Shown here one piece after another: positions 32,325 through 40,644 of a stretch of DNA of 50,661 nucleotides; the stretch's first letter is position 1; every line of letters begins with the position of its first letter. The stretch lies in the IMG/VR virus record IMGVR_UViG_3300017917_000210, positions 1-50,661 of that record; one strand, 5' to 3'. The stretch is from a virus. Position numbers and translations under genes: made by a program. The notes under the pieces are model-generated. The model made no database searches and had not been told where the DNA came from. It was given only the letters and a program-made list of their open reading frames with translations.

Positions 32325-33059
32325 TTATTTATCGCTGAGAGTTTGGTACTCTTCAATATCTCTAACAAAGCGAGGATCAATTAGGGCCAACATGGTTAGT
32401 ACACTTTTATCTTTTACATAAAAATAACAGTTCCATATGGAATCGTATTTCTTTTCCATTGCCTCTTTAAAATGCAGAGGCATCTCTACTAGATCACCTT
32501 GGTTGTTTAGATAGTTCAAAATCTGTTGTTTACGCTCCTTTGAGTATCTGCCTTCTCGTACCACTGCCTTAAACGGATAATCAGTTGATTGTCTTTTAAC
32601 AGTGTACCCTTGCTCTAACAGTTCCAGGTGCTTGTCTGTTAATGGTTTGAAAATTTTAAAAAATTCATTTGTAGATTGATTTGGGTCAGCCACTGCCGCA
32701 GCAAACTTATACAGCTCGTCTTCGCTGTTTGAGTACACATGCAGAGTGGGCTCTTCAATTCTGAACTTCATGGTGGCTTCGTACAAAGACTTAACGTCTC
32801 GAATACGTGCCAGTAGACCCAGTTGCCTAGTATCGGGTAGTTCAAGGTGCTTCATACGCCAGCTGCCTGCAAAGTTTACAGACCTACGCACATGTTTACG
32901 ATACTCCAACTGTTGATCCAGTGGAGTTTCGCTGTCTCGTAGAAAGCTGGCGCCGGAAATTTTAATCTCCAGTTTGTAGCAGTACTGATTATAGAATCGT
33001 CGATTAACCCGTCCTACGGTAATCTTAGGATTCAACTTGGTCCAGAACAATATATCCAT
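32325..33059 (-). CDS. Hypothetical protein, 244 aa
   Basis: Starts MDILFWTKLNPKITVGRVNR; a soluble, basic protein with helical stretches (ELYKFAAAVADPNQSTNEFF) and the C-terminal IWNCYFYVKDKSVLTMLAL. I chose ATG 33059, which overlaps the clpA end by 35 bases; longer readings run deeper into clpA. Not recognised, though the layout looks like a conserved T4-like phage protein. Confidence 0.65.
   Translation of the reverse strand: MDILFWTKLNPKITVGRVNRRFYNQYCYKLEIKISGASFLRDSETPLDQQLEYRKHVRRSVNFAGSWRMKHLELPDTRQLGLLARIRDVKSLYEATMKFRIEEPTLHVYSNSEDELYKFAAAVADPNQSTNEFFKIFKPLTDKHLELLEQGYTVKRQSTDYPFKAVVREGRYSKERKQQILNYLNNQGDLVEMPLHFKEAMEKKYDSIWNCYFYVKDKSVLTMLALIDPRFVRDIEEYQTLSDK
32326..32333 (-). promoter_or_regulatory. 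T4-late-type promoter box of the 54-aa gene
   Basis: GATAAATA on the minus strand, overlapping the stop of the 244-aa gene and 26 bases upstream of the 54-aa gene ATG. Confidence 0.65.
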
Positions 33060-35316
33060 TAGAGTCAATAGTTGGTAATACTGCAAGAGCATTTGCTTGC
33101 ACATCAAACACCACTTGGTTGTCAACAAAATCCACAACCACAACACAACCGTTTGGAACATTTTCAAACAGTATTTTCTTACTCAGTGGCACTTTGATTA
33201 AATCATTAATCTTACGTGCTAGAGGTCTAGCACCCATTTTACTGTCAAAGCCTTGTTCAACCAAATGATCCACAGTGGCTTCAGTTGGGCGAACTTTCAT
33301 GTTGCGATCGCTGAGCAGGTCGTTCATCTCGTTGATAAACTTCACAACAATCTTCTTCATGCTCAATTGATCCAACTTGTTAAACTTGCAGATAGCATCC
33401 AGTCTGTTACGGAACTCTGGTTTGAAGAAGTCTTTCACAGCCTTGTCATCCTCGCCTGTGCGTTCTAGATTGCGTCCAAAGCCAATGTTGTTACGCTCGT
33501 TGTCTGCTGCACCAAGATTGGAAGTGAGAATGATCACACAGTTACGGCAGTCAGCTTTCTTACCGTTGCTGCTGGTAATAGTGCCTTCGTCCATCATTGT
33601 TAACAGAATGTTAGTAACATCTGGGTGTGCTTTTTCAACTTCGTCAAATAGAATCACAGCATTAGGATTCTTTTCAATGTCACTGATCAGCAGTCCACCG
33701 CCAAGATTGCCATCATCGTAACCTACATACCCGGGTGGAGCACCAATCAGTTTTGCAACTGAGTGTTTCTCTTGGTATTCACTCATATCATATCGTAGTA
33801 GTTTCATCCCGAGGTTTTCGGTTAACAATTTAGCCAGTTCTGTTTTACCAGTGCCTGTTGGCCCAATAAACAAGAAGCTGCCTACGGGTTTGTTAATGGC
33901 CTTGAGTCCTGCACGACTTACATAAATCTTTTCCAACACCTGATCCACTGCACCGTCTTGTCCAAACAGTCGCGTCTTGATTGTGCCTTCTAGGCTGGTC
34001 AAGCTCTTGCTGTTTTCAATGTTGGCAATTTGTTCTGTTGGCAGTTTGGTAAACTTGCTCAAGGTCTCGATAATATTGGTACGGCTCACAGTCCAATCCA
34101 CTGTGTTGATCTTGGCCTTGGCACATGCAGTGTCAATCAAGTCAATGGCCTTGTCTGGTAGTTTCTTGTCTGTTTGGTAGCGCACACTGAGATCCACTGC
34201 GGTATCAATGGCTTCATCGCTGATACTGCCACCATGGAAGTCTTCAAAGTGTTTGCGCAAACCACGCAGGATATCTTTTGCCACAGCAGGAGTAGGTTCG
34301 TCCACAGTCAAGCGATAGAAGCGACGCATCAGCGCACGATCCTTTTCAAATGATTGTGTGTATTCTTCCCATGTGGTACTTGCGATAACCTTGATACGGC
34401 CCTTGGTTAACGCTGGCTTGATCATGTTGGCAAAGTCTACATTGCTACCTGACCCTGCACCAGCACCACGCATCTGGTGTGCTTCATCAATGAACAGAAT
34501 AGCATTGCCTTTGGCATTTAATGCTTTGATCACATCGCGCAGTTTTTCTTCAAACTCACCGCGGTACTTGCTGCCTGCAAGCAGTGTGCCAATGTCTAGG
34601 TTATACACAGTAAACCCTTTAAGGTAATCTGGAACCTCTCCATGCACAATCTTGCGAGCAAGACCTTCGGCAATGGCTGTCTTGCCCACGCCTGGATCGC
34701 CTACCATGAGAACGTTGCTCTTGTTGCGTTTGGCCAGCACATGAGTAATTTCTTCGATTTCAAACTCACGTCCAATAACAGGATCAATCTTGCCGTCCTT
34801 GGCTGCTTGATTCAAGTCGTCGCAGTATTCTTTGAGAATCTCTGTGGCACGTTGTTTGGTTGCATTTTTGCGACCTTTGCTTTCCTGATAGTTCTCGTTG
34901 TAGAACTCAATCAGTTTGTTACGATCCATGCCATGCTTGGCCATGAAGTAAGAAGCGTGACTGTTGCTTTCGCCTTGAATACTGGCAAACAGATCAATCA
35001 CCTGCATGTATGCACGGCCACTGAACAGCACCTGTGTGAGGCTTCGGTTAAACACACGCTCCAGTGCATGTGTTTTTTTAGGATTACAATCGCTTTCCTT
35101 ACTGATCATGTAAGCAGCGTCGTCGTGGAAGTCATTGAGATCTTTGATAAGACTATTCACATCAATCCCAAACTTGACCAGAAGGTCGTTAAATGGTTTG
35201 TAGGTGACCATGGCATGCAGTAGATGCTCCAAGGTCACATACTGGTGATTGTAGCGTTTAGCGTTTTCGCCAGCAGCAGCAATAATTACTTCAATTTCAG
35301 GATTTGGTTGTATCAT
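33025..35316 (-). CDS. clpA: ClpA-like AAA+ unfoldase
   Basis: A 763-aa protein, similar to E. coli ClpA (758 aa). Order: N-domain (1-145, HQYVTLEHLLHAM), first AAA+ module with Walker A GDPGVGKT (206-213) and Walker B ILFIDEAH, second module with GPTGTGKT (485-492) and ILFDEVEKAH. The ClpB middle coiled coil is absent, so it is ClpA/ClpC type. IGF at 611-613 (NNIGFGRNLE) sits where ClpA/ClpX carry the ClpP-docking tripeptide. No ClpP is in the window, so it may recruit host ClpP to degrade chosen proteins. Located directly before dnaJ's operon. Confidence 0.92.
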   Translation of the reverse strand: MIQPNPEIEVIIAAAGENAKRYNHQYVTLEHLLHAMVTYKPFNDLLVKFGIDVNSLIKDLNDFHDDAAYMISKESDCNPKKTHALERVFNRSLTQVLFSGRAYMQVIDLFASIQGESNSHASYFMAKHGMDRNKLIEFYNENYQESKGRKNATKQRATEILKEYCDDLNQAAKDGKIDPVIGREFEIEEITHVLAKRNKSNVLMVGDPGVGKTAIAEGLARKIVHGEVPDYLKGFTVYNLDIGTLLAGSKYRGEFEEKLRDVIKALNAKGNAILFIDEAHQMRGAGAGSGSNVDFANMIKPALTKGRIKVIASTTWEEYTQSFEKDRALMRRFYRLTVDEPTPAVAKDILRGLRKHFEDFHGGSISDEAIDTAVDLSVRYQTDKKLPDKAIDLIDTACAKAKINTVDWTVSRTNIIETLSKFTKLPTEQIANIENSKSLTSLEGTIKTRLFGQDGAVDQVLEKIYVSRAGLKAINKPVGSFLFIGPTGTGKTELAKLLTENLGMKLLRYDMSEYQEKHSVAKLIGAPPGYVGYDDGNLGGGLLISDIEKNPNAVILFDEVEKAHPDVTNILLTMMDEGTITSSNGKKADCRNCVIILTSNLGAADNERNNIGFGRNLERTGEDDKAVKDFFKPEFRNRLDAICKFNKLDQLSMKKIVVKFINEMNDLLSDRNMKVRPTEATVDHLVEQGFDSKMGARPLARKINDLIKVPLSKKILFENVPNGCVVVVDFVDNQVVFDVQANALAVLPTIDSNGYIVLDQVES

Positions 35317-35336
35317 GTAATGGTCTTCGCAGTTGG

Positions 35337-36176
35337 TTATAGAACAGATTTCAGCTGTTTCACTAGATCAATTTGTGTAGAGGTAGTTGCTTGTGGCACA
35401 GTGATGTTCACAACAACAATCAGTCCTCCTCGAATTTGACCATTGTGATTCATTGAATACAATCCCTGGTTAGGTATCTTAAACTTTGCACCAGGGCCGG
35501 TGCCTGGTGGAATGTGTACGCTAAACACTCGACCCTCAATGCTGGGAACATCCACATGAGTGCCAATGATTGCATCAAGTACATTTAACTTGATTTCGTA
35601 CACAAGGTCAATACCATGCACCTTGTATTGAGGATCATCCTCAACTACAAAAGTAACAATAAGATCTCCACGTGGCAGTGTGTTGAACATGTTATCACCC
35701 AGGCCTGGATACTTGATGCTGCTGCCTGTGGTAATGCCCTGTGGGATGGTTACGTTTACTGTTTGTCTTTCGCCTGTGGTGGTTTGAATACTCACAGTCT
35801 TTTGTTGTTCTTTAAGAGTTTCTGCCAGACTCAAATGTATTCGTATGCGCAGGTCTTTGTTTCTGCGCTGCTGTCGCATGTGAGCAAACGGATCATGTCC
35901 AAATCCAGCACCACCACCAAACACATGAGTAAAGATATCATCCATGTTGCCACTGTTAAAGTGGAACTGGAAACCGTTCATTTGTGGTTGTGGATTATCG
36001 TATTCGGATCGTTTGCCAGCATCGCCCAGCGTGGCATAGGCTTCTTGAATCTTTTGGAATTCTGCTTGATCGCCTCCGCGGTCTGGATGATGCTTCATTG
36101 CCAGTTTACGGTAGGCCTTTTTAATGTCGTCTTCGGATGCACCTTTGGGTACACCTAATATAGAGTAATAGTCCAT
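35337..36176 (-). CDS. dnaJ: DnaJ-like co-chaperone (class B, no zinc finger)
   Basis: A 279-aa protein beginning [20 protein letters not shown]. The J-domain holds the HPD tripeptide (KHHPDRGG), which stimulates DnaK ATPase. A short Gly/Phe-containing link follows, then two C-terminal substrate-binding subdomains and no CxxCxGxG repeats, as in CbpA/class B. An upstream ATG at 36182 exists, but the ATG at 36176 gives the standard family start and lies 6 bases after a -10 box, as in rnh. Partner of the phage DnaK at 41151-43073. No GrpE seen. Confidence 0.92.
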   Translation of the reverse strand: MDYYSILGVPKGASEDDIKKAYRKLAMKHHPDRGGDQAEFQKIQEAYATLGDAGKRSEYDNPQPQMNGFQFHFNSGNMDDIFTHVFGGGAGFGHDPFAHMRQQRRNKDLRIRIHLSLAETLKEQQKTVSIQTTTGERQTVNVTIPQGITTGSSIKYPGLGDNMFNTLPRGDLIVTFVVEDDPQYKVHGIDLVYEIKLNVLDAIIGTHVDVPSIEGRVFSVHIPPGTGPGAKFKIPNQGLYSMNHNGQIRGGLIVVVNITVPQATTSTQIDLVKQLKSVL

Positions 36177-36182
36177 TCGCAT

Positions 36183-36211
36183 ATTCTACACGTTAATTAA
36201 CCATGTGTCAA
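36183..36211 (-). promoter_or_regulatory. Early (sigma70-type) promoter of dnaJ
   Basis: Minus strand: TTGACA (36206-36211), 17-base spacer, TAGAAT (36183-36188). Six bases (ATGCGA) separate the -10 box from the ATG at 36176, predicting a leaderless mRNA. Confidence 0.75.
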
Positions 36212-36241
36212 GTGGAGATCCCTATTTAGGCAATCTCCACT
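36211..36241 (-). other. Perfect 9-bp inverted repeat between holin and dnaJ, containing a late-like core
   Basis: Arms AGTGGAGAT and ATCTCCACT (36211-36219, 36233-36241) with a 13-base loop that reads CTAAATAG on the minus strand. Its edge touches the dnaJ -35 box. It could be a terminator-like mRNA hairpin or an operator. Confidence 0.7.
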
Positions 36242-36258
36242 GACTGTTTGTACGCAAA

Positions 36259-36266
36259 TATTTATT
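36259..36266 (-). promoter_or_regulatory. T4-late-type promoter box before the dnaJ hairpin
   Basis: AATAAATA on the minus strand, overlapping the holin gene stop. A transcript from it would begin with the 9-bp hairpin, then run into dnaJ. Confidence 0.5.
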
Positions 36267-36738
36267 ATTGCTTGGATTCAAGTTTTTCTTTTGTACGACC
36301 GTATGCGGCAATACCAAGAACAGCACCCATTGCAATATGATACAGGCCTGCACCCTGTAATGTCAACGGTTGCCATTGGCTGCTGACATTGCCGTGTGTT
36401 AGAGCTTGTAACAAACTCCATAGCACAGGGAACAATACAAAGTCAGCTGAGCATGTGGCCATGTAGACCCAGCCCATGACCGGACGCCATTTCTTGTTGA
36501 TCCAATCTTCGCTTTCTTTGTCATGCTTGACCAGTACATCTGCACCTTGAGCAGCATTGCTGCCTGCCTGTGTTAGGTTCATTTGTGGTGCAGCTGGTGC
36601 AGCTGGCGTAGGGCCAAAGTTTGGTGTTGGGGCGCCTAGTGTAGGCTCTGTTTTAACAGATATGCCTAGGTCCAGTTTAAGATCAGCGTCTCCACTGTCA
36701 CCTAGATCAGTAATTGGGGTTTTTCCTGTGATTGGCAT
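36265..36738 (-). CDS. Putative holin (three-TM type)
   Basis: A 157-aa protein. A Pro/Ala-rich disordered N-terminus (about 1-80) is followed by KKWRPVMGWVYMATCSADFV, a membrane segment (87-110) and another (128-146, GAGLYHIAMGAVLGIAAYG), with a charged C-terminus. The WRPVMGW motif resembles the three-TM holin family of gene-transfer agents and phages. It lies next to the endolysin and spanin genes, supporting a role in forming inner-membrane holes at lysis. Confidence 0.7.
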   Translation of the reverse strand: MPITGKTPITDLGDSGDADLKLDLGISVKTEPTLGAPTPNFGPTPAAPAAPQMNLTQAGSNAAQGADVLVKHDKESEDWINKKWRPVMGWVYMATCSADFVLFPVLWSLLQALTHGNVSSQWQPLTLQGAGLYHIAMGAVLGIAAYGRTKEKLESKQ

Positions 36739-36758
36739 AGTATGCTCCTTTTTGATTA

Positions 36759-37010
36759 TTATGCACTTGATATAGCCTCTGAGATTCTACTTAGTAGAGC
36801 ATCCAATTGAAGCTTTCGCTCAAATTCTTCTAAGCTGATGTCATGAGGTTTTATTTTTTGTATTGTTGCCAAGTTGTGCAACAACGCTGGTTTTGGTAAC
36901 TCACCAACATGATAAACATCAATGTAACTCCTAGCACGTATGGCGTTCTGCCCAATCCAGTTTGGTTGAGCAGCAATACTGTCTAGTAGGTCTAACATTT
37001 CGTTTATCAT
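36759..37010 (-). CDS. Hypothetical protein, 83 aa, in lysis cassette
   Basis: A soluble, mostly helical protein starting MINEMLDLLDSIAAQPNWIG. Coupled to the spanin lipoprotein gene by a 4-base overlap. No motif; may regulate lysis or be unrelated. Confidence 0.6.
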   Translation of the reverse strand: MINEMLDLLDSIAAQPNWIGQNAIRARSYIDVYHVGELPKPALLHNLATIQKIKPHDISLEEFERKLQLDALLSRISEAISSA

Positions 37011-37270
37011 TTTACTTCATTAAAAATTTTCTTTTGTTTTTCGTACCAGTCGGTCCAAAGATCAACCTTGATTTGGCACTCTTTGTACTGGCCGTAATTT
37101 TGTACCACCACATCAAGAGTTTTACTCAACTCAGTGGTTCCTTCTGGCACTTCTTTGAGGTCCGGACAAGAAACTTTTAGTTCCTCAGGAACATCGGGGA
37201 ATGTGCGCTTGACTGGAACAGTGGTAGAACAGCCTGCAAGAAATAGGGTTAGGATCAATAGATATTTCAT
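37007..37270 (-). CDS. Outer-membrane lipoprotein, putative o-spanin (Rz1-like)
   Basis: An 87-aa lipoprotein: signal MKYLLILTLFLAGC with lipobox LAGC (lipidated C14). The mature part contains VPVKRTFPDVPEEL and SCPDLKEV and a C-terminal helix. Spanins fuse inner and outer membranes in the last step of Gram-negative lysis. Partner is probably the coiled-coil protein at 37452-37934. Overlaps both neighbours by 4 bases. Confidence 0.75.
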   Translation of the reverse strand: MKYLLILTLFLAGCSTTVPVKRTFPDVPEELKVSCPDLKEVPEGTTELSKTLDVVVQNYGQYKECQIKVDLWTDWYEKQKKIFNEVK

Positions 37271-37455
37271 TTTTCCACTACCTCACAAACCAGTTTCTGT
37301 ACGTACTGAGTACCATAGTTTACCTGTGCTGTGCCCAACTTCTCCAGTTCTTCTTTGGTCATTGGGCGAACATTTACAATCTTACAAACTTTCTTTGGCG
37401 GATCCGCTGCATGAACAGACGAGACTGCAATCAAGAGTATCATGAGATATTTCAT
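37267..37455 (-). CDS. Small secreted periplasmic protein, 62 aa
   Basis: Signal peptide MKYLMILLIAVSSVHA followed by a 46-aa mature part with two cysteines (C24, C57) that may form a disulphide. It has no lipobox, unlike its neighbour. Fully embedded by 4-base overlaps between the two spanin-type genes. A periplasmic bridge or lysis regulator is possible; not recognised. Confidence 0.7.
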   Translation of the reverse strand: MKYLMILLIAVSSVHAADPPKKVCKIVNVRPMTKEELEKLGTAQVNYGTQYVQKLVCEVVEK

Positions 37456-37934
37456 TGTTTGCTGTCCTTTTCCAATGGGCCTACTTCAACTATGCCCTTG
37501 CGTGGTCTTGCTGCTTCGTTTAACAATTGAATTGCTTCTGGAGCAACACGGCAGTCTTTGTCAATGATTTTTTCAATCTCTTTGATTTTTTCCTGCACAA
37601 CCACTACGTCTTGTTTTACAACTTTCACACGATCAACATACACCTTCTTGATCACTGTGTTGGCCTTGGCGCTTTTCTGTTCAGCAGCAGCAACCTTGGC
37701 TTCCATTTCTTCCACACGTTCACGCCATTGCATTTCTGTGCTGTAGCCACCGTAGAAGTATACACCACATATCAACAGAACAATACCGGCCACACGAGCA
37801 GGAGTTTTGTATGCTGCAATGCCTGGAATCCAACGAATCAAATAACTGAGCGCGGTTAGTGTTGCACCCGCAGCCAGTACAAGATATACTATGAACAGTA
37901 TAAATGAACTAGGTAATAGATGCAGTAGCCACAT
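37452..37934 (-). CDS. Putative inner-membrane spanin (Rz-like) with two TM segments
   Basis: A 160-aa protein: membrane segments at about 8-33 and 49-64, then a long coiled coil (EEMEAKVAAAEQKSAKANTV; VVVVQEKIKEIEKIID) and a short tail with CRVAPEAIQLLNEAAR, which resembles Rz-like proteins. Classical i-spanins have one TM, so two is unusual. ATG at 37934, one base after the endolysin stop, was preferred to an in-frame GTG inside it. Confidence 0.65.
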   Translation of the reverse strand: MWLLHLLPSSFILFIVYLVLAAGATLTALSYLIRWIPGIAAYKTPARVAGIVLLICGVYFYGGYSTEMQWRERVEEMEAKVAAAEQKSAKANTVIKKVYVDRVKVVKQDVVVVQEKIKEIEKIIDKDCRVAPEAIQLLNEAARPRKGIVEVGPLEKDSKQ

Positions 37935-37935
37935 A

Positions 37936-38565
37936 TTATTTTCCACTCAATACATGAATAGCATGTTCAATGTGGTGTATGCGATCTTCTAATCCAATAT
38001 ACCCGCCATTGATTTTGCGAGTCATTAGTTTGATATCACCTGCGTCTGCTTGTACGTTTAAATTGTTGCTTTCCCAGAACCAGCAAGCACTTTGCACAGC
38101 ACCTTCGTAGGTTTCTAGGAATGGAACAACATCTTCCATTGACTCTTCGATGCTGTCTGCAAAATTCTGATAGTTGGTCTTGCCAGTGAGTTGAATCAGT
38201 CCACGACCACGATACTTCCAGCCGTCGCCTGAACGTTCGTCGCCGTTGCCCATGCGGTTGGCATAGATCTTGTTGGCAATTTTTTCTGGCTGACGTTCGT
38301 AACCAGCTGCTGACTCAATGGTTGGAAAGTATTTCTTAAAGGTGGTGTTAAGACCTTTGGCACTGTAGTTTAGGTTTTCGCGTAGTGCGCGGTAGCCACC
38401 TGACTCATGTGCTGTCTGACCTAGAAATGCTGCTACACGAGCAGGTGTGTCAATTTCATAGTCAGGTAAAATTTCTTGTAATGCAAGGAACCACTGATCA
38501 ACGTGTGGTGCTCCTTTTAAAATTTCTCGTAGTTTTGCTTCGGTGAATGCAAATTTGAAACTCAT
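37936..38565 (-). CDS. Endolysin, glycoside hydrolase family 19
   Basis: A 209-aa chitinase-like lysozyme. AAFLGQTAHESGGY (E54 as catalytic acid), LRENLNYSAKGL, the RMGNGDERSGDGWKYRGRG motif, and IQLTGKTNY are all present and typical of GH19 phage endolysins. No signal peptide, so release depends on a holin. It cleaves peptidoglycan glycan strands. First gene of the lysis cassette. Confidence 0.92.
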   Translation of the reverse strand: MSFKFAFTEAKLREILKGAPHVDQWFLALQEILPDYEIDTPARVAAFLGQTAHESGGYRALRENLNYSAKGLNTTFKKYFPTIESAAGYERQPEKIANKIYANRMGNGDERSGDGWKYRGRGLIQLTGKTNYQNFADSIEESMEDVVPFLETYEGAVQSACWFWESNNLNVQADAGDIKLMTRKINGGYIGLEDRIHHIEHAIHVLSGK

Positions 38566-38581
38566 AGCATAGCTCCTCTTT

Positions 38582-39130
38582 TTAAATTATGCCTGCTGCT
38601 GCTCTTAGACTTTGCGTAAAATCATTTTTAGGTGCTTTGGTATCCACCTTTAGACCAGCTGCTGTTTTTAAACTGTCAATTTCCTTCTTGCCAAATTTAT
38701 TATTATATTCATCTGACGTTTCTGGAACCAGTTTCTTCAATGTTTCAAGATCCAAGTCGTGGTCCTCCTTGTTCTTGTAATAGCGGACTCTCCAGTCCTC
38801 TAACTCTTGCTCAGTTAAGTTCATAATATCACTCATCATGTCCATGATGTTTTTAGCGCAACCTGGTTCACGAGGGATCTCTACAAACACAATGTAGTCC
38901 CCATCGTCCATTTCGCCTGAACTAACGTCTGCATCGATTACCCACTCGTAGCCTTTTTCTACAAAGCTAACAATATCGTTGGCAGGTTCTTTGCCTGCTA
39001 CCTTGAAGCTGATTACAACAACGTCTTCGTCGTTGCCCAACTTGCTTTTAAATTCGTCGATGTGCAACTCATCGTGTATCAAACGTTTGAGGTCACCTCG
39101 CTCCAGACTTTCTCTTAGAATACGTGTCAT
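38582..39130 (-). CDS. Hypothetical protein, 182 aa
   Basis: A soluble acidic protein starting MTRILRESLERGDLKRLIHD. N-terminal alpha/beta part (VVVISFKVAGKEPANDIVSF) and a helical tail. The LRES/LIHDE N-terminus is vaguely like phage head-associated leaders. Coupled to the preceding gene by a 4-base overlap. Function unknown. Confidence 0.65.
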   Translation of the reverse strand: MTRILRESLERGDLKRLIHDELHIDEFKSKLGNDEDVVVISFKVAGKEPANDIVSFVEKGYEWVIDADVSSGEMDDGDYIVFVEIPREPGCAKNIMDMMSDIMNLTEQELEDWRVRYYKNKEDHDLDLETLKKLVPETSDEYNNKFGKKEIDSLKTAAGLKVDTKAPKNDFTQSLRAAAGII

Positions 39131-39690
39131 GCTGGTGCTCCTGGAGTTGCTGGTGGCGGTGCTGGTGTTCCTGCGGCGCCTTGTGCATCCGGTGTTTTAT
39201 AAGCATCATCATCTGTACCAGTGTTGTATGCTTGTTCAATGTCCTCAGCATCAATGGTTTCGTTTTCAAGTTCAATAGATCCTTGTGTAACGTCTTGCAT
39301 CAGCTTCTTGGGCATTACAATTTCAACCAACCACACAGGTGCTGATTTTAATTTGGGCACCTTGGTTCCTGGTCTAAAATCGCTAGGGTCTTTGATCTTT
39401 GCAGGATAACTGAGCATGTCTTTTTTGTAACGTACCTCGCACCCGTATTCCAATAAACGCTCACCACCACGTGGATCGGGCATGAGTTTTTTGGGCCACA
39501 TAAAGGTGCAGCTCACAAAGTACTTTTCGTACACTGGGCCTTCTACTAGCTCACCCTTTTTCCAGTTTGCAAATACATATAAGTCGATCTCATCCAGCAC
39601 ACGCTCAAAGTCCATTAGTGTAACCACAGCACTATCGCTCATGTACACGTCTTTGGTGTTCTGTATGATTTTTTTTAGTTCAGCAGGCAT
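39127..39690 (-). CDS. Hypothetical protein with Pro/Ala-rich tail, 187 aa
   Basis: Folded part includes NWKKGELVEGPVYEKYFVSC, FMWPKKLMPDPRGG and LKSAPVWLVEIVMPKKLM; the C-terminus is a P/A-rich tail (TPAPPPATPGAPA) reminiscent of the tails in the polyprotein cluster. It has a late box 19 bases upstream. It looks like a conserved structural or head-associated protein, but the family is not recognised. Confidence 0.65.
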   Translation of the reverse strand: MPAELKKIIQNTKDVYMSDSAVVTLMDFERVLDEIDLYVFANWKKGELVEGPVYEKYFVSCTFMWPKKLMPDPRGGERLLEYGCEVRYKKDMLSYPAKIKDPSDFRPGTKVPKLKSAPVWLVEIVMPKKLMQDVTQGSIELENETIDAEDIEQAYNTGTDDDAYKTPDAQGAAGTPAPPPATPGAPA

Positions 39691-39708
39691 GTGTCCATTC
39701 CGTTTACG

Positions 39709-39716
39709 TTATTTAG
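39709..39716 (-). promoter_or_regulatory. T4-late-type promoter box
   Basis: CTAAATAA on the minus strand, 19 bases upstream of the 187-aa gene. Confidence 0.55.
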
Positions 39717-39820
39717 CTGGAAAAAGAAATATAGGAACAAACTGAGATTTTGAAAGGCAGAATAATACTTATGCCATTTGGGACAAGATTTTCAGCTGCT
39801 GTTTACTCAAAATCCTACCC

Positions 39821-39828
39821 TTTAAATA
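39821..39828 (+). promoter_or_regulatory. Late-like box for phoH
   Basis: TTTAAATA on the plus strand, 48 bases upstream of the phoH ATG. One mismatch to TATAAATA. A short AACCG/CGGTT hairpin lies between it and the RBS. It is the only plus-strand candidate promoter noted. Confidence 0.4.
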
Positions 39829-39876
39829 TTGATGTAACCGACGTTTTTTGTGCCGGTTCTACAGGAGAAACTGCAC

Positions 39877-40644
39877 ATGTCGATTTACAACTTCACCAAC
39901 ATAGGAGCAAGGAACTTGTCCAAACGTAAGCAAAAACTGGCATTGCAGCCAGTTGCAGATAACACTATCAGCATCCAAGACTATAGAGTAAACAGAAAAC
40001 CAGTAACACTAATACCAAAGAGTCGAAATCAAGAAACTTACATAGATTTATTAAATGACCCAAGCAAGCTGATCGTGTTTGCTACAGGGCCAGCAGGAAC
40101 AGGCAAGACCATGCTGGCAGTACTTGCAGCTATCAAGGCCTTCAAATCAGGAGAATGTAAAAAGATTATTATCACTCGTCCAGCCGTAGGGGTGGATGAT
40201 GAAAAGCATGGTTTCCTACCAGGCGATATCAATGCCAAAATGGAACCATGGACGCGGCCCATATTCGACATCATGCACGAATATTACAAACCGCAGGAAA
40301 CTGCCCGTATGCTAGAAGAACAACAGATTGAGATATCTCCACTGGCATACATGCGTGGACGGACATTTAAAAATGCGTGGATAATTGCAGACGAAATGCA
40401 AAACGCGACCCCAGGTCAAATGAAAATGCTGTTGACACGTTTAGGCGAAAATAGCAAGCTGTTGGTCACTGGTGACACACGGCAAGCTGACCGTCGTGAA
40501 AACGACAATGGACTGTTGGACTTCCAACGTCTGGTAGAACAATACCGTGAGTGCCGCTATGTGGCAGGTGTTGAATTCTCAGGCAAAGATATCCATCGTC
40601 ACCCGGCAGTTGCGGAGGTGCTAAAGATTTATAAAGAAATCTAA
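39877..40644 (+). CDS. phoH: PhoH-like P-loop ATPase
   Basis: A 255-aa protein, the sole confident plus-strand gene. Walker A GPAGTGKT, Walker B WIIADEMQNATP, and the downstream LLVTGDTRQAD are all intact. PhoH proteins bind ATP and are common in marine phages; their role (RNA metabolism or phosphate stress) is unsettled. ATG 39877 has a strong AGGAG site; an in-frame GTG at 39850 would precede it. The 3' end overlaps the convergent nucleotidase gene by 4 bases. Confidence 0.93.
   Translation: MSIYNFTNIGARNLSKRKQKLALQPVADNTISIQDYRVNRKPVTLIPKSRNQETYIDLLNDPSKLIVFATGPAGTGKTMLAVLAAIKAFKSGECKKIIITRPAVGVDDEKHGFLPGDINAKMEPWTRPIFDIMHEYYKPQETARMLEEQQIEISPLAYMRGRTFKNAWIIADEMQNATPGQMKMLLTRLGENSKLLVTGDTRQADRRENDNGLLDFQRLVEQYRECRYVAGVEFSGKDIHRHPAVAEVLKIYKEI

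Noticed and set aside
39771-39929. Plus-strand frame of about 52 codons starting MPFGTRFSAAVYSKSYPLN before phoH
   Set aside because: It has no well-placed ribosome-binding site and runs out of frame into phoH; more likely leader sequence.
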